The notes under the pieces are model-generated. The model saw only the letters and a list, made by a program, of their open reading frames with translations, was not told the DNA's origin and made no database searches. Both the position numbers and the translations under genes were made by a program. Positions 29,668 through 38,420 of a stretch of DNA of 64,000 nucleotides are shown piece after piece (the stretch's first letter is position 1; each line of letters opens with the position of its first letter). The DNA lies in contig NZ_CP021431.1 in NCBI RefSeq assembly GCF_002158905.1, positions 496,001 through 560,000 of the forward strand, written 5' to 3'. This stretch comes from Yoonia vestfoldensis. GTDB taxonomy: Bacteria > Pseudomonadota > Alphaproteobacteria > Rhodobacterales > Rhodobacteraceae.

Positions 29668-30567
29668 TCAGTCTTTCGTTTGAGGTCGGCTCGGGGCCGC
29701 GTTGCGGGGCAGCCGCTGGTAAGTGGTAATGGCGGTGCTGCGGAAATCGCTTTGTGCAGGGCCGGTCAGCCGTTCGGAATGCCCGATCATCAAATGGCCG
29801 TCGTCCTGTAAGACATCCGCGAACCGTTGCCAGAGACGGACTTGCGTGTCCTTGTCAAAATAGATCGCCGCATTCCGACAGAAAATGACATCGAACCGCC
29901 GGCGCATCGGCCAATCCCCGATCAGGTTCAATTCGCCGAATGACACCAGCGAGGCCAGATCCTGCCGGATCCGGAATTGCGGCCCATCACTGTCCTCGAT
30001 CATCAGCTTTTTGTATTCATTGGGGATCGCCTCGGCCTGATCTTGGTCATATTGCGCTTGCCGGGCCTTTTGGATCATTTGAGGATCGACATCCGTGGCG
30101 AGCAATTTTATGTCCAGGCGCGCCGCTTCGGGGCATGCATCGCGGATCATTGCGGCAATGGAATAAGCCTCTTGGCCGGCCGAGCAGGCCGAGGACCATA
30201 TTCTGACCGGAGCGCCCTTTTTCGCTTTTTCCACGAGATCGGGAAGGATGTTTTCGCGCAGATAGGTGAAATGGTGGCGTTCACGAAAGAAATGCGTGAC
30301 ATTGGTGGTCAGCGCAGAGAGCAGATGCGATTGTTCCGCATGACCGCGCGGGTCCGACAGCAGGGCGCAATAGCTTTCGAAGTCGGGAAGGTTCAAAGCC
30401 CGCAATCGTTTCGTCAGCCGAGAATAGACAAGCGGCTTTTTGGACGGTTGCAGATGCAGCCCATACCGCTGATGCGCCAAGGCTGCGATTGACTGAAAAT
30501 CATGATCGGTAAATTGATATTCGCGCATGTTCTGGTCGGATCGCGCGGTCTGATCGGGCAGGGTCAT
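29668..30567 (-). CDS. cheR: Chemotaxis protein methyltransferase CheR
   Basis: SAM-dependent methylation of receptor glutamates. 299 residues. N-terminal helical domain (FQSIAALAHQRYGLHL; TTNVTHFFRERHHF) and the SAM site RIWSSACSAGQEAYS, LLATDVDPQM and VIFCRNAAIYFDK. The last reads RNAAIYF instead of the more common RNVLIYF. ATG 30567 overlaps the cheW stop by ATGA. An internal ATG (MREYQF) is possible but lacks coupling. Confidence 0.94.
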   Translation of the reverse strand: MTLPDQTARSDQNMREYQFTDHDFQSIAALAHQRYGLHLQPSKKPLVYSRLTKRLRALNLPDFESYCALLSDPRGHAEQSHLLSALTTNVTHFFRERHHFTYLRENILPDLVEKAKKGAPVRIWSSACSAGQEAYSIAAMIRDACPEAARLDIKLLATDVDPQMIQKARQAQYDQDQAEAIPNEYKKLMIEDSDGPQFRIRQDLASLVSFGELNLIGDWPMRRRFDVIFCRNAAIYFDKDTQVRLWQRFADVLQDDGHLMIGHSERLTGPAQSDFRSTAITTYQRLPRNAAPSRPQTKD

Positions 30568-31031
30568 GCAGCCACCTGATTTGCCGGAGCCAGCAAGGCC
30601 GAGAGACTGATGACTTTTGTCATGTCATCGCCAAGCGGGATGATCCCGAGAATGGCGCGGGTGGTCGTGTCCTCGGGCCCTCTTGGGGTTTCGCGGACGG
30701 TATGGGCATCGACCCCGAGGATCTCGGACACGGATTCGACCAGAAGGCCAATGATCCTGTCCTCGACAGCGATGATGATGATGACATGCCGTTCCGTGGG
30801 CATGATCTTGGCGAAACCGAGTTTCGCGGCAAGATCAATAATCGGAATGACAGCGCCCCGCAGGTTGATCACGCCAAGGACGTGATCGGGCGAATGCGGC
30901 AGCACCGTGACCGGGGTCCAGCGACGAATCTCTCTGATTTGTTTGATTTCAATACAGAAATTCTGACCGCCGGCCACCAGGGTGACGAATTCCAGCCGTT
31001 CGGATTTTTGCAGTTCAGCAAGCTGCGACAT
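30564..31031 (-). CDS. cheW: Chemotaxis coupling protein CheW
   Basis: Bridges receptors and CheA. 155 residues, CheW fold: VTLVAGGQNFCIEI, the receptor-contact region IREIRRWTPVTVLPHSPDHVLGVINLRGAVIPIIDL, and VESVSEILGV. ATG 31031 is preferred because GGAAGGG is 9 bases upstream; the in-frame ATG at 31040 would abut that site. The start lies 14 bases before the cheA stop at 31017-31015, so the genes overlap. Confidence 0.93.
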   Translation of the reverse strand: MSQLAELQKSERLEFVTLVAGGQNFCIEIKQIREIRRWTPVTVLPHSPDHVLGVINLRGAVIPIIDLAAKLGFAKIMPTERHVIIIIAVEDRIIGLLVESVSEILGVDAHTVRETPRGPEDTTTRAILGIIPLGDDMTKVISLSALLAPANQVAA

Positions 31032-33108
31032 AATTGACATCCCTTCCATTTTGGCTGTTGGTGACCGCATAGACCGCGTTGCCTTGCGCGACGGCCTCGG
31101 GGTCGATGATGAGCGCGATCTTGCCGTCGCCCAGGATTGTGGCGCCCGAGATTCCAGATATTTCGCCGTAATTTCCCTGCATGCTTTTGACGACGACCTG
31201 GCGCTGGTCGAAGATATCATCGACGGCCAGCGCGCATTGCGGGACGCTGTCGGTCTGGATCAGCAAAAGCACCCTGTCGGTCATGTCGCGCAGCGTTGCG
31301 ACTTGCCCCATGCGTTCTGCCAGATCGATAATCGGCACATATTCGCCGCGGATGCGCAGCAATGTATTGTTCAGCCCCAGCTGCGACAGGTCGGCCGCTT
31401 TGGGCCGGATCGTTTCCACGATGCTGGAGATGGGGACAACCATTGTCTGCCCGCCAAGGTTGATGATCATGCCATCCATCACCGCCAGCGTCAGTGGCAG
31501 GGTGATGGAAAACGTCGTGCCCTGGCCAAATTGACTGCTGATCGCGACGCGCCCGCCAAGGACGGTGATCGCTGTCTTGACCACATCCATGCCAACGCCG
31601 CGTCCCGAGAGATTGGTCACCTCTTTGGCGGTGGAAAAGCCGGGGGCGAAGAGCAAGTGGTCGATTTCGGTTTCGGACAATTGCGCATCCTCGGCGACGA
31701 GCCCTTTGGAGACGGCAATTTCCCTGATCCGCGGACGGTTGAGGCCAGCCCCGTCATCTGCGATTTCGATCACGATGCTGCCAGACCTTTGACGTGCCGC
31801 AAGGCGCAGCCTGCCTTGCCGGTTCTTTCCGACGGCTTCGCGCTGATCGGGGGCTTCGATCCCGTGGTCGATGGCGTTGCGGATCATATGCGTCAGCGGA
31901 TCGGCGAGCCGTTCGATGACGGTTTTATCGACTTCTGTCGCCTCGCCCTCGGTGATCAGTTCGACCACCTTGCCGGTGGCATCCGCAGCCTCGCGTGCAA
32001 TGCGCAACATGCGCTGGAACAGGGGTTTGACGGGCTGCGCGCGGATCGCCATCACGCCTTCCTGGATTTCGCGGGCCAGCAGTTTGTAATCGTCAAGATC
32101 GGCAAACAATTCCGCCGTATTGGGCAGATTGGCATGTTGCAGCCTTTGCGAGATCACGGATTGGTTGATGATCAATTCACCCACCGCATTGATCAGGCGG
32201 TCAATGCGTTCAGGATCGACGCGGAGCGAACTGGCGGCGCGGGTGTTGCCCTTGTCGGCCGCATTGCGCGTTTTCTGATCGGATATGTCGCCCACCGTAC
32301 CGGCCACGGTTTCCATTGTGTCCTCCTCGGTTGGGTTGCCGGGTGTGTCGTCCGCTGCAATGGCGGGGGCGGTGTCGTCGTCGTCGCGCAATTTGACCTG
32401 CAATGCGCAAAGGTCGTCGACGAATTCGAAGACTTCGAGGATCGGGAGATCCGACCCCAGACCGTCGATTTCGACATGCCAGGACAACAGCCCATCGCGC
32501 CAGTTCAGATCGTCCAAACCGTTTGGCAGCCGCGACAGATCGACCGTGACGCGGGTTGTGCCCAGTGATTGCAATGCGGCGATGATCAAGACCGGATCGT
32601 TGCCGCTAGTGTAAAAGGCTTCATTGGGCGTAAAATCGACCGTATAGGTCGCGCCCGCATCGGCCGGCCCGTCGAAGGCCAGCGTCAGCGCCTCGAAGAC
32701 GAATTCCTCTGCCTCGGCCGGGGCGTCGCCCAGAAAGGATTGCAGATCTGCCAGGACCGGGTCCACCTGGGCAGAGTTTGTCGGCAATTCCTCTCTCGCG
32801 GTTTCGATGAGATCGGCAAGGATATCGCCCGACCGTTGCAGCACATGCAGGATGCGGTCATCAAGGGCCAGCCGCTGAGAGCGGACGTGATCCAGAACCG
32901 TTTCGAATGTATGGGCAAAGCCCACCAGATCATCGAGCGCAAAGGCACCGGCCGCCCCTTTGACGGAATGGACAGCACGAAAGACGGCATTGAGCGTTTC
33001 GCTATCGGTGCTGCCATCGCGCATGGCTGTCAGCCCTTCGGTCAGGGCGGCAATCAGGTCTTCGCATTCTTCGAAGAAAACGTCGCGCATTGTCATATCG
33101 GCGGTCAT
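31015..33108 (-). CDS. cheA: Chemotaxis histidine kinase CheA
   Basis: 697 residues. P1 Hpt domain with phospho-accepting His47 in RAVHSVKGAAGAF. A low-complexity linker and P2-like region rich in Asp (about 130-270) follow, then P3 dimerisation helix (RIDRLINAVGELIINQS) and P4 kinase boxes (LTHMIRNAIDHGIE; DDGAGLN; GRGVGMDVVK). The CheW-like P5 (MIINLGGQTMVVPISS) closes the protein. ATG 33108 overlaps the upstream cheY stop in TGATG and has AGGAG 7 bases ahead, so it is chosen over the GTG at 33111. The end overlaps the cheW start. Confidence 0.95.
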   Translation of the reverse strand: MTADMTMRDVFFEECEDLIAALTEGLTAMRDGSTDSETLNAVFRAVHSVKGAAGAFALDDLVGFAHTFETVLDHVRSQRLALDDRILHVLQRSGDILADLIETAREELPTNSAQVDPVLADLQSFLGDAPAEAEEFVFEALTLAFDGPADAGATYTVDFTPNEAFYTSGNDPVLIIAALQSLGTTRVTVDLSRLPNGLDDLNWRDGLLSWHVEIDGLGSDLPILEVFEFVDDLCALQVKLRDDDDTAPAIAADDTPGNPTEEDTMETVAGTVGDISDQKTRNAADKGNTRAASSLRVDPERIDRLINAVGELIINQSVISQRLQHANLPNTAELFADLDDYKLLAREIQEGVMAIRAQPVKPLFQRMLRIAREAADATGKVVELITEGEATEVDKTVIERLADPLTHMIRNAIDHGIEAPDQREAVGKNRQGRLRLAARQRSGSIVIEIADDGAGLNRPRIREIAVSKGLVAEDAQLSETEIDHLLFAPGFSTAKEVTNLSGRGVGMDVVKTAITVLGGRVAISSQFGQGTTFSITLPLTLAVMDGMIINLGGQTMVVPISSIVETIRPKAADLSQLGLNNTLLRIRGEYVPIIDLAERMGQVATLRDMTDRVLLLIQTDSVPQCALAVDDIFDQRQVVVKSMQGNYGEISGISGATILGDGKIALIIDPEAVAQGNAVYAVTNSQNGRDVNYVAAC

Positions 33109-33479
33109 CACGCGGCTCCTGTCAGGCGGCGGATGACGGCGACCAGCGCTTCGTCATCGAATGGCTTGACGATCCAGCCGGTTGCCCCGGCCTGCCGCGC
33201 GCGTTCTTTCAGCGCAGCCCCGCTTTCCGTGGTCAGGACCAGAACGGGCACCGTGCGGTTGCGGGTGCCCCCGCGGATATCGGCGATCACCCCGAAACCG
33301 TCCTTGTTGGGCATGTTCACATCGGTAATCACCAGATCGGCGTCTTCATGCTGGAACTTTTCGATCCCATCGACGCCGTCCACGGCTGTCGACACCTCGA
33401 ACCCGGCGTTTTGCAGGGTCTGGGTCAGCAGGCTGCGGATGGTCCGCGAATCGTCGATAGCCAGAATGCGTTTCGTCAT
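33108..33479 (-). CDS. cheY: Chemotaxis response regulator CheY (first)
   Basis: 123 residues, single receiver. Asp9/Asp10 (ILAIDDSR), phospho-Asp53 (LVITDVNMPNKDG), Thr83 and Lys105 (IVKPF). It is the likely direct phosphate target of the CheA encoded next. ATG 33479 overlaps the STAS gene stop (TGATG), and its stop overlaps cheA in the same way. Confidence 0.94.
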   Translation of the reverse strand: MTKRILAIDDSRTIRSLLTQTLQNAGFEVSTAVDGVDGIEKFQHEDADLVITDVNMPNKDGFGVIADIRGGTRNRTVPVLVLTTESGAALKERARQAGATGWIVKPFDDEALVAVIRRLTGAA

Positions 33480-33763
33480 CACAGGACCCTTTTTTGTTGC
33501 GGCAGCGGCCAAAGCGCGAGGTTTTCCAGCGCCTGGCGCAGGTCATCGGATTCGTTGACAAGGGTCAGGCACCGCCCGCTGGCCGCCCATGTCAGGCTGG
33601 CCGTGGCCAGGATCTGGGCCGCAAGACCCCCAAGACGGCCGACATTGCTGCCATCAATGATCAGGTCGCCGTCTTGCGCCGCCTTGAGCGCGGTGAACAG
33701 ATCTTCGCAGGCTTCGAATGTCAGCACGGAAGGCAGGGTGATTGTGGCGGTATCGGCCGGCAT
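33479..33763 (-). CDS. STAS-domain protein leading the chemotaxis operon
   Basis: 94 residues, STAS fold (ITLPSVLTFEACEDLFTAL; LIIDGSNVGRLGGLAAQIL; RCLTLVNESDDLRQALENL). In anti-sigma antagonists the turn after the second strand carries DSSG with a phosphorylatable Ser; here it reads RLGG, so phospho-switching of that kind is unlikely. It is the first gene of the operon and may act as a scaffold for signalling proteins. Such STAS genes recur at the head of alphaproteobacterial che operons by my recollection; role unproven. Confidence 0.82.
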   Translation of the reverse strand: MPADTATITLPSVLTFEACEDLFTALKAAQDGDLIIDGSNVGRLGGLAAQILATASLTWAASGRCLTLVNESDDLRQALENLALWPLPQQKRVL

Positions 33764-33813
33764 ATAAAGTGATCCTTCGTTACGTGTCGAAAGGTCTTAT
33801 GGGCTGGCACGCC

Positions 33814-33829
33814 TTAAGATCATGTAAAC
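33814..33829. promoter_or_regulatory. CtrA-box-like site upstream of the chemotaxis operon
   Basis: TTAA-GATCATG-TAAAC matches the CtrA consensus TTAA-N7-TTAAC with one mismatch, 51 bases upstream of the STAS gene. CtrA activates motility and chemotaxis genes in many Rhodobacterales. The rest of the 226-base divergent gap (33764-33989) shows no other clear signal. Confidence 0.4.
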
Positions 33830-33989
33830 GGCGCAGCCTCTTCATCACCCCGGCGGCGGCGTTCAAATCTGCGTGTGGCGTGGCACATCTGCGGCCATGT
33901 CATGCTAAATGCGGCGCATCGGACATATCGATAGGCTTGACCGCGCAGAGCGCGTAATGTCAGTGACGATTGAGAAAGATGAGGCCAGA

Positions 33990-34565
33990 ATGACCAAGAC
34001 GACCCCCAAGACCCCGTCACGCCGCGCTGTGCTGGTCGGGGCGACCGCAGCGACCCTTTTTGCGCCATCCATTTTACGCGCGCAGACCCAGCAGGCCCCG
34101 GTCGATCGCAATATCGCCGCGTTTCGCGTGCATGAATGGCGCGACCATTTCGATTCGCTGGGCGTGGGGGCGATTCTCGCGGATACCAAATCGATGTTTC
34201 TGCAGCATTGGACGCCCGATGGTGACATGCGGATTTATCCGACCTCGGTCCCGCTCTCTGATGATCTGACGCGCACCGGCTTTACCGAGGTGATCGACAA
34301 GCGCGTCGCCCCCAGCTGGTCGCCGACACCGGCGATGCGCGAACGCAACCCTGAATGGCCCGCTTTCATTCCCGGTGGTGACCCGCTGAACCCGATGGGA
34401 TCGCATGCGCTGTATCTGTCGTGGCAATTCTACCGGATCCATGGCACGCAGGACACGCGCAAGATCGGACGCAAATCATCGAACGGCTGCATCGGTCTTT
34501 ACAATGAACAGATCGCCGAAGTGTATGACCGCGCCCCGATCGGGACCAAGGTCCGTCTGATCTGA
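33990..34565 (+). CDS. L,D-transpeptidase (YkuD family), Tat-exported
   Basis: Forms 3-3 crosslinks in peptidoglycan or attaches proteins to it. 191 residues. A twin-arginine leader (PSRRAVLVGATAATLFAP) ends near ILRAQ. The catalytic region shows GSHALYLSWQFYRIHGTQ and SSNGCIGLYNEQI, where Cys of NGCIGL is the nucleophile; the usual SHGCIRL has diverged but the spacing holds. ATG 33990 has GAGG 5 bases upstream; a longer start at 33957 (MSVTIEK) is possible but would put 11 more residues before the leader. Confidence 0.88.
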   Translation: MTKTTPKTPSRRAVLVGATAATLFAPSILRAQTQQAPVDRNIAAFRVHEWRDHFDSLGVGAILADTKSMFLQHWTPDGDMRIYPTSVPLSDDLTRTGFTEVIDKRVAPSWSPTPAMRERNPEWPAFIPGGDPLNPMGSHALYLSWQFYRIHGTQDTRKIGRKSSNGCIGLYNEQIAEVYDRAPIGTKVRLI

Positions 34566-34598
34566 CTGTTTCCCGCCGCTTGCCTTGAAAGGGACAGC

Positions 34599-35324
34599 AT
34601 GAATATGACAAGACTTTTCAGCATTGCGGCGATCTGCGCCTTGCCTTTGTCGCTGGGCGCGCAGAGCCTGACCGAAGATCAGGTCCGCGATCTTGTGCTG
34701 GACACGATCCGTGCCAATCCCCAGATCATCGTCGAAGCCTTGCAGATCCTCGAACAAGATCAGCAAGAGGCGCAGGCCACAGCGGCGCGGGCCGCATTGG
34801 ATGATCAGCGCATGGTGCTGGAAAATGACCCCAATGCACCCGTCATCGGCAACCCCGATGGCGATGTGACCGTGGTCGAATTCTTTGATTACAATTGTCC
34901 TTATTGTCGGAACGCCAAGCTGGAACTTGACGGTTTGCTATCGGCCGATTCCAACGTCCGGGTGGTCTTGCGCGAATGGCCCGTCCTTGGCGAAGGATCG
35001 GTCTTTGCCGCGCGGGCCGCCTTGGCATCGCGGGCGCAGGGCAAATATGCGGAATTTCATACCGCCTTGATGACGATGCAGGGGCGGGCCGAGGAACAAA
35101 GCGTCATGCGCGTGGCGCAAAGCCTGGGGCTGGATCTTGATCAGCTGCGCCGCGACATGCAGGCCCCTGCGGTGACAGAGCATCTGCAAATGTCTAACGG
35201 GCTGGGCCGCGCGCTTGGCTTTACCGGCACACCGTCATTCGTGATCGGTGAAAATCTGGCACCCGGCATGATCCGCGCCGACCAGATGCAAAGGCTGGTC
35301 GCGGCCGCGCGCGCCGCGGAATAG
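34599..35324 (+). CDS. DsbA-family thiol-disulfide oxidoreductase (Com1-like)
   Basis: 241 residues. Signal peptide (MNMTRLFSIAAICALPLSLGAQS), a short helical N-terminal region (QIIVEALQILEQDQQEAQ), then a thioredoxin fold with the redox centre FFDYNCPYCRNAK and the cis-Pro loop GFTGTPSFVIGENL. Expected to form or rearrange disulfides in the periplasm. It lies 33 bases after the L,D-transpeptidase and before copA, in the same direction. Confidence 0.9.
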   Translation: MNMTRLFSIAAICALPLSLGAQSLTEDQVRDLVLDTIRANPQIIVEALQILEQDQQEAQATAARAALDDQRMVLENDPNAPVIGNPDGDVTVVEFFDYNCPYCRNAKLELDGLLSADSNVRVVLREWPVLGEGSVFAARAALASRAQGKYAEFHTALMTMQGRAEEQSVMRVAQSLGLDLDQLRRDMQAPAVTEHLQMSNGLGRALGFTGTPSFVIGENLAPGMIRADQMQRLVAAARAAE

Positions 35325-35504
35325 GCCTCGGGGCCTGATGCGCGCATCGCGGCTGCCAGCTGGCCATTGCTGATCGCGCCGGTGGTGTGGCCGCAGGGTT
35401 GACCCGCGACATCGCATTTCATGCGGTTGCGCCTTGTTGCGCGCCTGCCATGGCCGCGCGTTCCAGCGCAAAAGCAAGGATTTGCGGTTTTTTCCACAAG
35501 GGGC

Positions 35505-35535
35505 TTGAGCTTCCAGTGACTGGAATGCCTATGTT
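35505..35535 (+). promoter_or_regulatory. CueR-type copper-responsive promoter for copA
   Basis: A -35 box TTGAGC (35505-35510) and -10 box TATGTT (35530-35535) are separated by 19 bases, the long spacer diagnostic of MerR-family promoters. The spacer holds the perfect dyad TTCCAGT-G-ACTGGAA (35511-35525). It is 28 bases before the copA start, and the cognate regulator is encoded just downstream. The preceding 180 bases of the 35325-35562 gap show nothing else I can name. Confidence 0.9.
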
Positions 35536-35562
35536 GGGGGTAATCAAGAAAGGTCTTTTCCC

Positions 35563-37863
35563 ATGACAGAACCCGCAACACGACGATTGGCGATTGATGG
35601 CATGTCCTGCGCATCTTGTGTGGGGCGCGTGGATCGCGCCTTGGCGGCGGTTCCGGGGGTCCGGTCCGTTGCGGTCAATCTTGCGACGGAAACCGCGACC
35701 ATCACGCTGGATGATCGCAGCATCACCGCGGCAGAGCTGGCCGCGATCAGCACCGAGGCCGGCTATCCGGCAACGCCCGCCGAGCCCGACCAGACCAGCC
35801 TGACCGCCGCGCGCAAGGCGGATGAGGCGGATGCATTGGCGCGGAGCACCTTGATCGCTGCCATCTTGGCGCTGCCGGTGTTCATTTTGGAAATGGGCGC
35901 GCATCTGGTGCCTGCATTCCACCATGTGATCGCCGATACGATTGGCACGCAAAGCTCTTGGATCATCCAGTTCATGCTGACGACGCTGGTGCTGTTTGGC
36001 CCCGGCCGCGTGTTTTTCGCCAAAGGTCTGCCGGCGCTGGTCAAAGGCGCGCCCGATATGAACAGCCTTGTGGCGCTGGGCACCGGTGCGGCCTATGTCT
36101 ATTCTGTCGTCGCGACCTTCCTGCCCGGGCTGATCCGCGCCGATGTCCGCGCGGTCTATTTCGAGGCGGCGGCGGTGATCGTCGTGCTGATCCTGTTGGG
36201 GCGGCTTCTCGAGGCGCGGGCCAAGGGGCGCACGGGGGCGGCGATCAAGGCGCTTTTGGGCCTGCAGGCGCGGCAGGCGCGGGTGATGCGCGATGGCGCA
36301 TTGGTTGCGGTCGATGTCGATAGGCTGGTGGTGGGCGATGTCATCACGCTGCGTCCGGGCGAACGCGTGCCGGTTGATGGCCGCGTGATCGAGGGCAGCA
36401 GCCCCGTGGATGAAAGCATGATGACAGGCGAGCCCGTACCTGTGGTCAAGACCACAGGCGACGCGTTGACCGGCGGCACGGTGAACGGGCAGGGCGGGCT
36501 GACCTTTGCTGCGACCCGCGTCGGTGCGGATACCACGCTGGCGCAAATCATCCGCATGGTGACCGAAGCGCAGGGCGCAAAACTGCCGATCCAGGATGTG
36601 GTGGACCGGGTGACGCTTTGGTTCGTGCCTGCGGTGCTGGTGCTGGCCATGCTGACCGTGGCGGTCTGGCTGGCGATTGGCCCGGATCCGACGCTGGCGC
36701 TGGTTGCGGGGGTTTCGGTGCTGATCATCGCCTGTCCCTGCGCGATGGGTCTGGCCGTGCCGACCTCGATCATGGTGGGCAGCGGGCGGGCCGCCGAGAT
36801 GGGCGTGCTGTTTCGCAAGGGGGCGGCGCTGCAACAGCTGAGCAATGTCGATGTGATCGCCTTTGACAAGACCGGCACGCTGACGGCGGGCAAGCCGCAT
36901 CTGACCGATCTTGTGCTGGCCGAAGGGTTTGATCATGCCGATGTGCTGCGCCTTGCTGCCGCCATCGAGGCCAAGTCTGAACATCCCATTGCCGATGCCA
37001 TCGTCAGCGCCGCCCGCGCCGAGGGGCTGGGCGATGCTGCCGTCAGTGATTTTCAAGCCATCGCCGGTTTTGGCGTTTGCGCGACGGTCGATGGGCGGCG
37101 TGTCCTGATCGGTGCCGACAGGCTGCTGGCGCAGCACGGGATCGCGCCCGGACCATTGGCGGCTACCGAGACCGACCTTGCCCGACGCGGGCGCACCGCG
37201 CTTTTCGTGGCGATTGACGGGCAGGCCGCCGCCGTGATCGCGGTTGCTGATCCGGTCAAGCCGGGCTCTGCTGCGGCCATTGCCGCGCTGCGGGCCAAGG
37301 GGCTGAAAGTCGCGATGATCACCGGCGACAAACGCGAAACAGCCGAGGCCATTGCCCGCGAGATCGGCATCGACCATGTCGTCGCCGGGGTTCTGCCGGA
37401 TGGCAAGGTCGCGGCGCTTGACCAGTTGCGGGCGCAGGGTCAGATCGGTTTCGTCGGCGACGGGATCAATGATGCGCCCGCGCTGGCCCATGCCGATATC
37501 GGGATCGCCATCGGCACCGGCACCGATGTGGCCATTGAGACGGCGGATGTCGTGCTGATGTCGGGTGATCTGCGCGGCGTGGTCAATGCGGTCGCGGTGT
37601 CGCAGGCGACGATGCGCAACATCCGCCAGAACCTTGGCTGGGCGTTCGGGTATAATGTCGCGCTGGTGCCTGTGGCAGCGGGGGTGCTTTACCCTGTTTT
37701 CGGGCTGCTCTTGTCGCCGGTCTTTGCCGCCGCTGCGATGGCGCTCTCCTCGGTGTCGGTCGTGTCGAATGCGCTGCGCCTGCGTGGCTTGCGCCGCGCC
37801 ATGCAAGACAGCGCGCCACATCCCCCCGCCGCCGCGGCCCGCAATCCCCAGCCGGCAGAATAG
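35563..37863 (+). CDS. copA: Copper-exporting P1B-type ATPase
   Basis: Pumps Cu(I) from the cytosol to the periplasm. 766 residues. One N-terminal heavy-metal-binding domain with GMSCASCV (Cys16, Cys19), eight predicted transmembrane segments, the actuator motif MMTGEPVPV, the transport-site CPC (Cys391, Cys393 in [10 protein letters not shown]), phosphorylation motif DKTGTLT (Asp435), SEHPIADAI histidine-proline site and hinge [16 protein letters not shown]. The CPC signature is that of P1B-1 (Cu/Ag) pumps. Followed 12 bases later by cueR. Confidence 0.96.
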   Translation: MTEPATRRLAIDGMSCASCVGRVDRALAAVPGVRSVAVNLATETATITLDDRSITAAELAAISTEAGYPATPAEPDQTSLTAARKADEADALARSTLIAAILALPVFILEMGAHLVPAFHHVIADTIGTQSSWIIQFMLTTLVLFGPGRVFFAKGLPALVKGAPDMNSLVALGTGAAYVYSVVATFLPGLIRADVRAVYFEAAAVIVVLILLGRLLEARAKGRTGAAIKALLGLQARQARVMRDGALVAVDVDRLVVGDVITLRPGERVPVDGRVIEGSSPVDESMMTGEPVPVVKTTGDALTGGTVNGQGGLTFAATRVGADTTLAQIIRMVTEAQGAKLPIQDVVDRVTLWFVPAVLVLAMLTVAVWLAIGPDPTLALVAGVSVLIIACPCAMGLAVPTSIMVGSGRAAEMGVLFRKGAALQQLSNVDVIAFDKTGTLTAGKPHLTDLVLAEGFDHADVLRLAAAIEAKSEHPIADAIVSAARAEGLGDAAVSDFQAIAGFGVCATVDGRRVLIGADRLLAQHGIAPGPLAATETDLARRGRTALFVAIDGQAAAVIAVADPVKPGSAAAIAALRAKGLKVAMITGDKRETAEAIAREIGIDHVVAGVLPDGKVAALDQLRAQGQIGFVGDGINDAPALAHADIGIAIGTGTDVAIETADVVLMSGDLRGVVNAVAVSQATMRNIRQNLGWAFGYNVALVPVAAGVLYPVFGLLLSPVFAAAAMALSSVSVVSNALRLRGLRRAMQDSAPHPPAAAARNPQPAE

Positions 37864-37875
37864 GAGAGCCGCCCT

Positions 37876-38271
37876 ATGAATATCGGAGATGCCGCCGCCA
37901 GATCCGGCCTGCCCGCCAAGACCATCCGCTATTACGAAGACATCGGCCTGATCCGGCCGGACCGGCATGCCAATGGCTATCGCCAGTTCCGCCAGACGCA
38001 TCTGCATAAGCTGATGTTTGTCGCACGCGCGCGGTCCTTGGGTTTTTCCATCGATGATTGCCGCGTGCTCTTGGCGCTTTATGACGATGACAGCCGCGCC
38101 TCGGCGCAGGTCAAGGCGCTGGCGCAGGACCATCTGGCGCAGATCGATGCCAAGATCGCAGGGCTGCGCGCCATGCGAGAGACGCTGGCCGATCTGGTCG
38201 CGGCCTGCCATGGTGACAACCGCCCCGATTGCCCGATCCTCAAAGATCTGGCGGCCGCGCAAGACGGATAG
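37876..38271 (+). CDS. cueR: Cu(I)-responsive MerR regulator CueR
   Basis: 131 residues. MerR HTH (KTIRYYEDIGLI), a dimerisation helix, and the copper loop CHGDNRPDC with Cys111 and Cys119 spaced C-x7-C. The position matching CueR Ser77 is Ser76 (RASAQVK), which marks monovalent metal sensors rather than Zn or Hg sensors. It should bind the dyad at 35511-35525 and activate copA; being downstream, it is autoregulated through that promoter. Confidence 0.95.
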   Translation: MNIGDAAARSGLPAKTIRYYEDIGLIRPDRHANGYRQFRQTHLHKLMFVARARSLGFSIDDCRVLLALYDDDSRASAQVKALAQDHLAQIDAKIAGLRAMRETLADLVAACHGDNRPDCPILKDLAAAQDG

Positions 38272-38299
38272 GCGCTGTCCGCCCCGGTGCCCGGGACGG

Positions 38300-38339
38300 G
38301 CGCTCCGCGCGGGGATATTTAGGCTCGGAAGATGGCGGG
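38300..38339 (+). repeat. Dispersed intergenic repeat, copy 2
   Basis: About 40 bases almost identical to 23239-23278, sharing GCGCTCCGCGCGGGG and ATATTT-x-GCTCGGAAGATG; one base shorter in the G-run and T changed to G in the ATATTTATG portion. Lies 28 bases after cueR and upstream of the decarboxylase promoter. Confidence 0.75.
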
Positions 38340-38357
38340 ATGTCGCGCAAGCTTGCT

Positions 38358-38386
38358 TTGACGCGCTGGGGCACCTCTGTCATGTA
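38358..38386 (+). promoter_or_regulatory. Sigma-70-like promoter for the decarboxylase gene
   Basis: TTGACG (38358-38363), a 17-base spacer and CATGTA (38381-38386), 35 bases before the ATG of the decarboxylase gene. Good -35, moderate -10; no operator recognised. Confidence 0.45.
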
Positions 38387-38420
38387 GGCCGAAAGCGGCG
38401 GGCTTGCGCAGGAGAATGCA

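Noticed and set aside
30982..32568. A 528-codon plus frame over cheA
   Set aside because: Antisense shadow; cheA has all five domains on the minus strand and fits the operon.
35325..35562. A small gene between the DsbA-like gene and copA
   Set aside because: Short frames on both strands lack ribosome sites and known motifs; the only clear element is the CueR promoter.
35419..38262. A 947-codon open frame antisense to copA and cueR
   Set aside because: Translation is rich in His, Arg, Gln and Asp typical of antisense frames in GC-rich DNA; copA on the plus strand has every P-type ATPase motif.
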